Positions 8,194-17,400 of a stretch of 34,368 bases of DNA are shown here, in pieces. Each line of letters opens with the position of its first letter. Within the stretch, counting starts at the first letter, position 1. Source of the DNA: CAYLKS01 sp964384205 [NCBI: uncultured bacterium] (GTDB lineage: Bacteria; JAGOEH01). Below the pieces are notes generated by a model. The model saw only the letters and a program-made list of their open reading frames with translations. It was not told the origin of the DNA and searched no databases. The position numbers were made by a program, and so were the translations under genes. Where the stretch lies: assembly GCA_964384205.1 (NCBI GenBank), contig CAYLKS010000037.1:1-34368 (forward strand), written 5' to 3'.

Positions 8194-9645
8194 TTAAAAA
8201 TTATTAGTAATTTCTACAAATAAGCCTTCCCATTTTGTACTAATAGAATCTAATTTAGATTTTAATAAATAATATATTAAACTCGCTGTTATACCAATAA
8301 CCAATCCCACTATTGTGGTATATAACGCCATATTTATACCGCCAGCAAGTTTTGTAATCAATTCTGCCTGTTCCATTCCAGCAGATGACTGGCTTATTTC
8401 TGCAAAAGCTGAACTAATACCGGTAACAGTACCAAATAGTCCGAACATAGGTGCCACAGAACCAATAACCCATAACCAATCTATCCAACCTTTCATTTGT
8501 TCTAATTCACTTGCTGCTGTTTTATCAACAGCTCTATCTATTTCAGAAGAAGTATACCATTCATCCTTATTTGTTATATGGTTACCCAACCCTGCTAAAA
8601 ATATTCTGCTAATTCTATAATCTTTATTAATCTCACATATATCTTTTGCTTTCTTTAAAAATAATAAAGAATATTCTTCCCAAATTAAACTTTTCACCTG
8701 CCTAATAGCTTCTCTTTTATCATCTTCTGACTTTGCTTTGCCAATGATATCTAATATTTTATTTGCTAATTCTTTATATTTAATAGGTGGACGATATATT
8801 TCCGGAATATTTTCATTTTCCTTTTCAAAAGTACCATCACTCAATTTTTCGGCAATTCTTTTAAGAAAAACAATTTCATCATCTAAATCAGGATTATCTT
8901 CATTTATAGTCCTTTCAATTATAATTTTTTCTCCAGCTTCATTTGTCTTTTCCTCTGGTAATTTTAAAGCATTATTAATCCACAAATCTGAAATTATCTT
9001 TATAATTTTTTCTTCAGGCTCGACTTTTTTCGATAAAGCCGACCATGTAAAAATAATAGAAATAATAAGCAAAATAGTAAGTAAACTAAAAATAACAACA
9101 TAGGTTGTACCTAATTTTTCAAAAAACGTTTTCTCTTTTTTTCCATACATCTGACCTTCATGCATGATAGCCCTTATATAATCTTTTTCAAAGCCTTTTG
9201 CTTTTACTAAAAGATCTGGTGTAGCAAATTTATAATTTATATAATCCGGCAAATGCAAATCTCGTAAATCTATCTTTATTGTTCCATTTGTAGCAATAGT
9301 ATAATAAATTATTCCTGTAGCTTTTGCATTTTCATTAAATGTCCACGTATTTACAATAGAACGTACTTTTTCAAAAAATTCTTCTGTTCCTGCATGAGGC
9401 ATATATTTTTCCCATGTAGCATCATTTTTCTTTATTCCATTTTCAAATTTTAACCCAATTGTAACAAAACTCGGCTGATGTATATGCGAGGGGCTCTTAC
9501 TAACCTCTTGCAATTCTTTTAAATCTAAAACTTCTCCTTTAACTACTCTAAATTCCTCTACCTGGGTGGTAGATTTTTCTTGTGCAAAATATGTTGAAAA
9601 TAATCCAAATGCTATAATAACTAACATAATGAAAAATTTTTTCAT
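8194..9645 (-). CDS. ExbB/TolQ/MotA-family proton channel with N-terminal periplasmic domain (copy 2)
   Basis: A 483-aa paralogue of the channel at 161-1615, with the same layout and almost the same length. It has a signal peptide (about 1-21, ending STYFA), a periplasmic domain with the strand-helix-strand-like stretch FVTIGLKFENG ... EEFFEKVRSIVNTWTF ... GIIYYTIATNGTIKID (residues 60-126), and membrane segment 1 at about 181-203. A charged cytoplasmic stretch follows, and then the channel domain with VIGSVAPMFGLFGTVTGISS and GGINMALYTTIVGLVIGI. The W and F of the NTWTF motif line up with KTWKFP of the sibling. It is the first channel gene in the operon, 17 bp after the PorV-like gene and 11 bp before the 454-aa channel. 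An AAAGGAG site precedes the start. The gene duplication flanks the ExbD pair, so two alternative channels may share one set of partners. Confidence 0.86.
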   Translation of the reverse strand: MKKFFIMLVIIAFGLFSTYFAQEKSTTQVEEFRVVKGEVLDLKELQEVSKSPSHIHQPSFVTIGLKFENGIKKNDATWEKYMPHAGTEEFFEKVRSIVNTWTFNENAKATGIIYYTIATNGTIKIDLRDLHLPDYINYKFATPDLLVKAKGFEKDYIRAIMHEGQMYGKKEKTFFEKLGTTYVVIFSLLTILLIISIIFTWSALSKKVEPEEKIIKIISDLWINNALKLPEEKTNEAGEKIIIERTINEDNPDLDDEIVFLKRIAEKLSDGTFEKENENIPEIYRPPIKYKELANKILDIIGKAKSEDDKREAIRQVKSLIWEEYSLLFLKKAKDICEINKDYRISRIFLAGLGNHITNKDEWYTSSEIDRAVDKTAASELEQMKGWIDWLWVIGSVAPMFGLFGTVTGISSAFAEISQSSAGMEQAELITKLAGGINMALYTTIVGLVIGITASLIYYLLKSKLDSISTKWEGLFVEITNNF

Positions 9646-9662
9646 TTTTATACTCCTTTTAT

Positions 9663-11471
9663 TTATTGGATAAAATTAATAGCATCATTAAAATATTCAG
9701 AATATGGATAATTATAAATCAATAAAATTGCATATCTTTTAGCTTCTTGAGTATTGCCTTTTTTATCAAATGTCTTTGCTAACCAAAAATATTTATTATC
9801 CACCAGTAAATTATCTTTAATAATATAAGGCTCAATAGCAGGATAATCTTGTAAAACTCCGCTATTATCAGAAGATATCTCATCTATTACATTAAAACTA
9901 TTGATAGCATTATCTAAATCATTTAGATTAAAATAACATATCCCTTTATAATAAGCTGATAAATTAAAAATATCTTTATCCACTTCATTTTTAGGAGCAG
10001 AAGTTATTATATTAAAATCAGCCAATGCTTCATTATATTTCTTTAAAGAAAATTTCATTAATGCAATATCATATATCAATCTATATTTATATTTAGTTTT
10101 TGGTTTATTAATAGTAGCTGGATTAATATAAGTGCTAACTGTTTTAAAATTATCCATATAAGTAATTCCAGAATCATATTTTTTCAAATTTAAATAAGTT
10201 TCTGCCATATTACAATGGGATTCATAAGTTACAAATAAATTAATATCAGACATAGGTAATTCATCATGTTTTGCAAAAACATCACTAAAATCTCCAAAAT
10301 TTTTAAGTCCATTGTACCCTATGATAAAATTTTCCAATGCTGCGTTATATTCTTCTTTATAAAAATATAAATTTCCTAATATTACTGATGCTAATGGCCC
10401 ATATATACCATCTGCGCATATATCAGCCATAGAAGACAAATCATCTGCTTTTCTTGAAAATTTATCCAGAATAAATTTTTTAAAAGATAATTTGTTAATT
10501 GCAGTTAAATCGCCAAGCATATTATGTAATCTAACATCACAAGGTTCACTTTTGCCAAATAAAGATAGTGCAAATTTAGAAGAGGTTGTACTTAAATTTG
10601 ATTGATTTGCAAATGCATAATCTATTTTAGTGGCATAAGAAGATGGTAAACCTATATTAAAAGAAGCCCCAAAAACTATCTCATCATTAGAATAACCAGC
10701 TCTAAAATAAAGTGGGAAATTTTTTATTAATTCTAATCGGTATTCAGCGCCAAACCTGATATCCTTTTCACCTTCTGATGGGCTATAAAAATCAGCTGCA
10801 AGAATTAAATTTTTCAAAACATTATAATTAATACCAAAAACTAATGCTGAAAATAATTGGTCTTGATTTGATTTAGCTTTCAAAATATTTTGGTAAGCAA
10901 AACCAAATGTGGCTTTTTTAAGATACGAAATTCTCCATTTTAAACCTAAATCCATATCAAAAACAGAATTATTCACATCACCAATAGAATTTTTTAAAAA
11001 TTTTAATAATGTACCAGTACTCAAATTTCTTATAAAACCAAACGAACCAAGGTAATATGAATATGATAATCCAAATAATCCCTGGCTTGATTTAAAATTT
11101 CCTGTTGGCAAATCATTTACATCTCTGCCATTAAAAGAACCAAAATCTATTGATGAAAAAATAAACCCTACAGTGCCAAATTTTCTATTTGGATATACAA
11201 AAGAGAAATAACTCAATTTCGTATCATCATAGAATAATTGATCATATCCAAACGATAATTGCCACGATTGAACAGCAGGTCTCGCAATACCAGCTGGATT
11301 CCAGAACATTCCCGTAGGATCATTTGCAATACTGGTAAAAGCCTTCCCCATTCCCAAAGCTCTTACTCCTATTCCGTATTGCAAAAAAGAAAGAAGTTGT
11401 CCACCTTTTCCTGAGTCCGCTAACATATTGCCAAATAATAGTAATATTAAAAGAATTATTTTCTTTATCAT
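9663..11471 (-). CDS. PorV/UPF0164-like outer-membrane barrel fused to C-terminal TPR repeats
   Basis: A 602-aa outer-membrane protein. After a signal peptide (about 1-18), the N-terminal signature GVRALGMGKAFTSIANDPTG and FWNPAGIA (residues 35-63) is the hallmark of the PorV/PorQ/UPF0164 family of FadL-like barrels. PorV is the type IX secretion shuttle that carries cargo to the cell-surface machinery. Alternating aromatic/Gly strands continue to about residue 310. From about 320 to 602 the sequence becomes helical with TPR-like repeats, such as ASVILGNLYFYKEEYNAALE and DIALMKFSLKKYNEALADFN. Ordinary PorV proteins are about 350-400 residues, so the TPR tail is an addition. It sits between the two type IX-type cargo genes upstream (19 bp gap) and the channel genes downstream (17 bp gap). 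That position links surface export and motor, but the shuttle role is inferred from family membership. Confidence 0.75.
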   Translation of the reverse strand: MIKKIILLILLLFGNMLADSGKGGQLLSFLQYGIGVRALGMGKAFTSIANDPTGMFWNPAGIARPAVQSWQLSFGYDQLFYDDTKLSYFSFVYPNRKFGTVGFIFSSIDFGSFNGRDVNDLPTGNFKSSQGLFGLSYSYYLGSFGFIRNLSTGTLLKFLKNSIGDVNNSVFDMDLGLKWRISYLKKATFGFAYQNILKAKSNQDQLFSALVFGINYNVLKNLILAADFYSPSEGEKDIRFGAEYRLELIKNFPLYFRAGYSNDEIVFGASFNIGLPSSYATKIDYAFANQSNLSTTSSKFALSLFGKSEPCDVRLHNMLGDLTAINKLSFKKFILDKFSRKADDLSSMADICADGIYGPLASVILGNLYFYKEEYNAALENFIIGYNGLKNFGDFSDVFAKHDELPMSDINLFVTYESHCNMAETYLNLKKYDSGITYMDNFKTVSTYINPATINKPKTKYKYRLIYDIALMKFSLKKYNEALADFNIITSAPKNEVDKDIFNLSAYYKGICYFNLNDLDNAINSFNVIDEISSDNSGVLQDYPAIEPYIIKDNLLVDNKYFWLAKTFDKKGNTQEAKRYAILLIYNYPYSEYFNDAINFIQ

Positions 11472-11490
11472 AAGCTATCCTTTTTTATAA

Positions 11491-14466
11491 TTATTTTTTT
11501 AATACTGCTATTTTAACTTTTAAAGTAGCATTTCCACAATCGATTATGCCTAAATATGCTCCATCAGCCACAATTTGACCATCTCCATTTTTCCCATCCC
11601 ATACTACTTCATTAATCCCTATATTCAATGAACCACATTCTAAAGTTCGTACATGATGACCAAAAAAATCATAAATATTAATAGTTACATTACTACTTTT
11701 ATTTAAAGTAAATCTAATTTTTGTATTTTCCTTTAAAGGATTAAAGGGATTTGGATAATTATGTGCAAAGCCTGCTTTTTTAGGTAATTTTAATTTTCCA
11801 ACTAAAAATTTATCAGATAAACTATTTATAACGAACTTTACGTTATCATTATCTCTATTAACAGGACAAATTTTATATGCATCTATTTTATCATCATACT
11901 TAAACACATAAATCATCTCATCCTCATTAACTTCCAGTAATGGGCTATTTAAATCTATTTTTGCATTTATTGGTTGCAATAATTCTGTTCCTGATAATAA
12001 ATTATTGTCCATATCTGAAAACTTTAATTCTATAGTATTTAATAATTGAATACTTGAAATATTTTCAATATCACTTGCAATTAATTTACTATTGTCAATA
12101 TTAGGATTTGTATAAATATTTGTTCTTATTATAGCATAAAAAGGCTGCTGTTCCACCGGTCTTAAAGAAGTTGGTTGCAAATTCAAACTTAATTGATAAC
12201 CATTTTCAGGATAAAAATATATTTCCCCACCATTATTATCATTATAATATGTATAAAGGAAATAATCATATTGATTATCATCCACATTGCCAGCACAATC
12301 CTGAATGTTTGAAATGCTAATTTTATACATCGTATGTTCTGTAAATCCATTCTTTGGTATTATATTAATAATATTTGATAGACCACTATTTTTGTCCAGA
12401 GAATAATCAATTAAAGCATTGTTCCCACCCAATATATCTGCATTAAGTAACTGAATAATTAATCCATTAACATCAACAGAATCATCAAAAATAACTTTAA
12501 ACGATGATATATCTTCAGCTTTTGCATAGGATGTATCAGGACTTGCTACTTCAATTGAAGTAATATGAGGCACAGTATTATCATAAAAGATCTTTACAGG
12601 ATCTGAGAAATCTCCAAAATCTAAATTATTTTTAGCTCTAACCTTAATATAATAAAAAAGATTATCCTCAGATGGAGAATATAAAATAGAATCCACTGTC
12701 CCATCAACCTTTTTAATATCTGGTGAAGTAAAATCATCTGTTATACTAATATGTACTTCATATTCCAAAATATTCGGTTGTTGCTGCCATTTTATTATAA
12801 TGCTGTTATTAATACATTCATTATTGCTTGGCTTTAATAAAGCAACTTTTGCTGGTTTTGTATTTATAAATTTATAAGGACCACATTTATAACCTGCAAA
12901 TTCTTCTATATTGCCTACATTATCTATCGAATAAATTCCATAGGCAAAAAAACAAGAATCCATATTAGATAAATTATATACATTTATAAAATTTCCATTT
13001 TTAACATTAATAACACTATCTTCTTTAATAAGCTGATTATCTGTAGAAAAAATTTGATATTTCAAAATTGATTTTTTAATACCACTCCCTGGAATTGAAT
13101 CAATATTCACATCTACTTTATCCTCTGTTACAAAATTTACATTAAAACCAACACTATAAACATTATCTGCATTACAATTTAAAGTAGTCGTAGGAGCTAA
13201 TATATCATTAATAACAAAACTATATACTGTATCTGAAGGATTACCTAATGAATCTTCTGCCCATAAAACAAATCTTATCCTGCCAGATTTTGTTTCAAAT
13301 ACAGCTTTTGTCTCATTCTTCAAAGTAAGATCATTAATATATGATAAATTATCAGAACTATTCCAGCCTATAAAATATACAACAGGATCTTCTGTTTTTG
13401 AAATATCTGACCAAGTTACTGTATCATCTATCCCTTTTACATATCCCCAATCTTCTTTATCAAAAGACGGTTTTTCCGGCGGTTTTCTATCAGATCTACC
13501 ATAGGTGATAGCAGAAGGAACAAAAACAGTATCATCATATATAGAAACTGGAACAATTTGATAATAATAAATTGTATCTAATACCTCTCCAGGTATTGTA
13601 TTATCAGTAAAAGAAGAAGCATCTTTATTAGCATGTAATATCACACTATTATTATCTGTTGCTGGATAAGATTCTAATGATCTAAAAATAATAAATTCCT
13701 TTATTAATTTTCTATTATCATTAGAATATATCCAGGAAAGTTCAATTACTCCACCTTTTTTACTCTTAGCAGTAAATGAAGAAACAGATGGAATATTCGA
13801 TTGAGTTTTTCCACTCACAACAGCAGTATCTGAAAATCCGACTTTATCATATATTATTAACTGGAAAAAATATTCTACACCTGGAGACAAGTTATTAATT
13901 AATAATGATTTATTAATAGGTGGTATATTAGATTTATATAATTTTTTATTAGAAAAAGATTGATCTGTATCATAATAAACTTCAGCATAACTAATATCTG
14001 ATTGTTCTCCAGAATATTCCCATTTAAGTAAAATAGAGCTCTTATCAGAAGATTGAACATAAAAATTTGATATTGTGGCATCTAACCTACAATCAACTGT
14101 TACTAAATCAGAAATTTCCGTTAAATAATCAAGTATTCTCTTATTGCTAACAAACACTCCCACTCTGTAATAATACTTTTTACCATGGTCATTCTGACTA
14201 TCAAAAACATCATCATAAGAAGTATCATTAGTAATACCTATAGCATTTTCGATGTTGCCTAAAAATTGTTCATCTGTCAATTCATTTAGGTCAGTTGAAC
14301 GAAATATAACATATTGATAATCTAAATTATCAGGATTCTCATAATTTTCCCAATTTAAATGTACAGAACATTTATTATTTGTTACGTTAATATATTGCAT
14401 ATCTAAAGCAAATACTACAGTATACAATAAAAATATACTTAATATAAAGAGAAACTTTTTCTTCAT
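11491..14466 (-). CDS. FN3-repeat surface protein with type IX-type C-terminal domain
   Basis: A 991-aa secreted protein with a signal peptide (about 1-20, ending VVFA). The N-terminal third contains several fibronectin-III-like domains, with recurring SSILLKWEYSGEQSD-like first strands and YYYRV/FFQLI/YYYQIVPV penultimate strands. The middle has Ig/cadherin-like domains on apparent substrate-free scaffold (SFKVIFDDSVDVNGL and DCAGNVDDNQYD). The last 90 or so residues form a FlgD-Ig/Por-secretion-tail-type domain: HNYPNPFNPLKENTKIRF, then INIYDFFGHHVRTLECG, then DGKNGDGQIVADGAYLGI. In FCB bacteria this domain directs export by the type IX system and cleavage or anchoring at the surface. It follows the 1759-aa homologue by 18 bp, with an AGGAG site. 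No catalytic domain is visible, so an adhesive or structural role is likely. Confidence 0.8.
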   Translation of the reverse strand: MKKKFLFILSIFLLYTVVFALDMQYINVTNNKCSVHLNWENYENPDNLDYQYVIFRSTDLNELTDEQFLGNIENAIGITNDTSYDDVFDSQNDHGKKYYYRVGVFVSNKRILDYLTEISDLVTVDCRLDATISNFYVQSSDKSSILLKWEYSGEQSDISYAEVYYDTDQSFSNKKLYKSNIPPINKSLLINNLSPGVEYFFQLIIYDKVGFSDTAVVSGKTQSNIPSVSSFTAKSKKGGVIELSWIYSNDNRKLIKEFIIFRSLESYPATDNNSVILHANKDASSFTDNTIPGEVLDTIYYYQIVPVSIYDDTVFVPSAITYGRSDRKPPEKPSFDKEDWGYVKGIDDTVTWSDISKTEDPVVYFIGWNSSDNLSYINDLTLKNETKAVFETKSGRIRFVLWAEDSLGNPSDTVYSFVINDILAPTTTLNCNADNVYSVGFNVNFVTEDKVDVNIDSIPGSGIKKSILKYQIFSTDNQLIKEDSVINVKNGNFINVYNLSNMDSCFFAYGIYSIDNVGNIEEFAGYKCGPYKFINTKPAKVALLKPSNNECINNSIIIKWQQQPNILEYEVHISITDDFTSPDIKKVDGTVDSILYSPSEDNLFYYIKVRAKNNLDFGDFSDPVKIFYDNTVPHITSIEVASPDTSYAKAEDISSFKVIFDDSVDVNGLIIQLLNADILGGNNALIDYSLDKNSGLSNIINIIPKNGFTEHTMYKISISNIQDCAGNVDDNQYDYFLYTYYNDNNGGEIYFYPENGYQLSLNLQPTSLRPVEQQPFYAIIRTNIYTNPNIDNSKLIASDIENISSIQLLNTIELKFSDMDNNLLSGTELLQPINAKIDLNSPLLEVNEDEMIYVFKYDDKIDAYKICPVNRDNDNVKFVINSLSDKFLVGKLKLPKKAGFAHNYPNPFNPLKENTKIRFTLNKSSNVTINIYDFFGHHVRTLECGSLNIGINEVVWDGKNGDGQIVADGAYLGIIDCGNATLKVKIAVLKK

Positions 14467-14484
14467 ATTAATCTCCTATTTAGA

Positions 14485-17400
14485 TTATTTAATTAAAATC
14501 ATTTTCTTTGTGTTAATAAATTCATTATTGGCATTTATTCTGTAAAAATAAATTCCACTACCTACCTTATGTCCAAATTTATCATAACCATTCCACTGTA
14601 TTTTATACTGTCCCGGTGTTAATTGCTTATCTAACAAAGTCCTAATATTCTGCCCCAAAATATTAAAAATATCAACCTTCACATTGCCTTTAAAACCTTC
14701 TTTTAAATCAAACATTATATAAGTGGACGGATTAAACGGATTTGGGAAATTATCATATAATTTAAATTGTTTTGGTATCTTTTTTGTAACCTTTGCTAAC
14801 AAATGAGCATTTTTCAAAGAAGTAAATGCTGATTCATCAAAATTATCAAGTCCAACATTATCAAAAGCTGCCACTTTATAAAAATAATTTACAGTGGTAT
14901 CTGAAATAGAAATATCATAATAACAATAACCATTTTTATCTAATGTTATCTCTTCATTTTTTAATGATACAAGAGTATCATTTTTTGTTATATTATCATT
15001 ATCAGCCTGATAAATAACATATTTATTAATACCAGACGGATTATTGCCAGGATCTGAAACCGGCTTCCATCGTATCCTTATTTTATCCGAAATGCGTAAT
15101 GCTTCTATTTCATAAATCGGTTCTGGCTTATAATCATCAATAATTGTAGAAACATATTCATTACTGCCCTTATATAAAGTCATAAATTCCGATTTATTAT
15201 CATTTATATCTTTTAAAATGACTTTAAAATAATATCTATTATCACTATTAAAAAAATTGTCTGGAAAATCAGTAAAAACTAAAGTATCTAATCCATAAAC
15301 ATTTATCCAATCACTTCTAAAGACGGTTGTTTTAAAATTAGTATCAACCGAAGAATATATTTTTATATACTCAACATCACTATCAATATCTGAAATAACC
15401 AAAGCTACATCCTTTGATTGTAAATACTCATTCAATTTTTGAACAACCGGCTGCGACGGTGGAATAAAATCAGTATAAATCACTAATGTCTGGGAAGCTG
15501 TTTGCATATTATTAGATGAATCAACTGGACAAATTTTATAATAGTAATTCATATTTTGAATAACATCTTTATCAATATATTGGTATTTCCCAATAAAAGG
15601 ATATTCATAATTATTAGCAATATAATAAGGGTCTTTATCAAGGCTATCAGTAGTAAATGTAAAAATTAAATTATTATCATTAACTATATCCATCGAATCT
15701 GTACTTCTAAAAATTCTATATTCTTTAATTTTTGAAGTACTATCGCCATTATTAACTAAATCAAAAACTCCCCACCAAGATAATGATACAGCATCATTAA
15801 CATTCTTGCCAGAATTAGAAACTAATTTTATATTTTGTTTTGAGATTATTTCAGGTGGGGTTTGATCAAATAAAATACTACCTCTCACAGTATCAATAGG
15901 AATTCCCTTTTTATCCTGTAAATATACTGTAATATATCTATAACCATCTTTTGTTAAATCTTCTCCATAAGGATTTACTATCAAATTTAGAGAATCAACA
16001 TAATGATTTGTCGGCACATCCACTTCTTTAAAAGGAACATTCTCATCATTCTGAATAGTACTATCCATTGATTTTACAATTTTTATGAAATAAACTGTAT
16101 CCGGTGAAAAAATTTCAATTTTCGCAAGAGGACCACTTGTAAATCTTGAAACATCAAAACTTTTAGTTATATCCCACGCAATAACATTCATGACAGCATT
16201 AGAATTATTAACATAAGTTTTTATAGGAGAGGTAACATATTCATTCCCTACATTATCATATAAATGTATCTTATACCAATATGGATATTCTTCCACATCA
16301 GTTTTTTTACCATAATGCGAGATTATTGTATAAGTACAATCAGGGGGGAACTCCAATATTGTATCTATCTTAGCAAAACTAGAATATAAACTACCTTCAA
16401 TTACAAATTTTTTAAAACCACTACAATTTTCTATAATATCAGAATGCGACCAATCTAAATATTGTACCGCCTTCGGGCGTTTTGTATATTGAAAAACAGA
16501 ACCTCCTTGCGTATTATCAAAAAAAGGAGATTTATTATCCTGCACCGTTACTATATAATTAGACCAATCACTTGTGTCATTATATATCTTCCTCCATGTT
16601 TTTGCTCTAAAATAAAAATGTTTACATTCTCCAATTTGTGTTTTTAATCCAGGATGCCCATTTACTCCAAATTTAAAATAAAAATAATAAACAGTATCAG
16701 TACTATTTGGTTCAATATAACTTAAATTTATCCATCCCGTTGAATCAAAAATATCTGTAAATTCTGAATCCAATGCCACCTGAACATTAAAATTATACTC
16801 TGCTATGTCTGAAAAATCTAATTTATAAGTCATAAATAATGTAGCAGTATCTCCTTTAGCATAATATTCTCCATCATTAATATAATATCTGGAAGAATCA
16901 TAATAAACCATTACTGGTGGAACAGGAGGCTGTGGCCTATTTACAATTTTTATTATTTTATCAGCTAATTGTTCATTTCCAGCATAATCTACAGCATAAA
17001 TATAAACATTATATTCCTTAAAAACTGTACTATCTGCTAAAAATGGACAATAAGTAAATAAAGTATCCGATATAATCAGGGTATCAGAATAATAAAATTT
17101 TGATAATACATTGGAATTGAGATCCATAACAACAATTTTATAATTATAAAGCCCTGAACACTCATCATAAGAAGGTGACCAGAAAATATTTGCTTTTCCA
17201 TTTACATAATATCTACCTGTATTTATAGGAGCTGATGGCGATTCTTTGTCAATCAACGCACTGTAAATATCAGAATATACACTTTCACGATTATCAGAAA
17301 AAATAGTTTTTACCCTAAAAAATAGAGTATCACAATTTATGTCAATATTTTCCGGTAAAACAAAAAAGGTATCTCTGGTAATAAAAGTATCAATCTTAAT

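Noticed and set aside
8315-9103. Plus-strand open frames of 101 and 121 codons opposite the second channel gene
   Set aside because: They lie antisense to a clearly coding gene with known family motifs, and similar frames occur opposite several long genes here because A+T-rich coding strands give few antisense stops.
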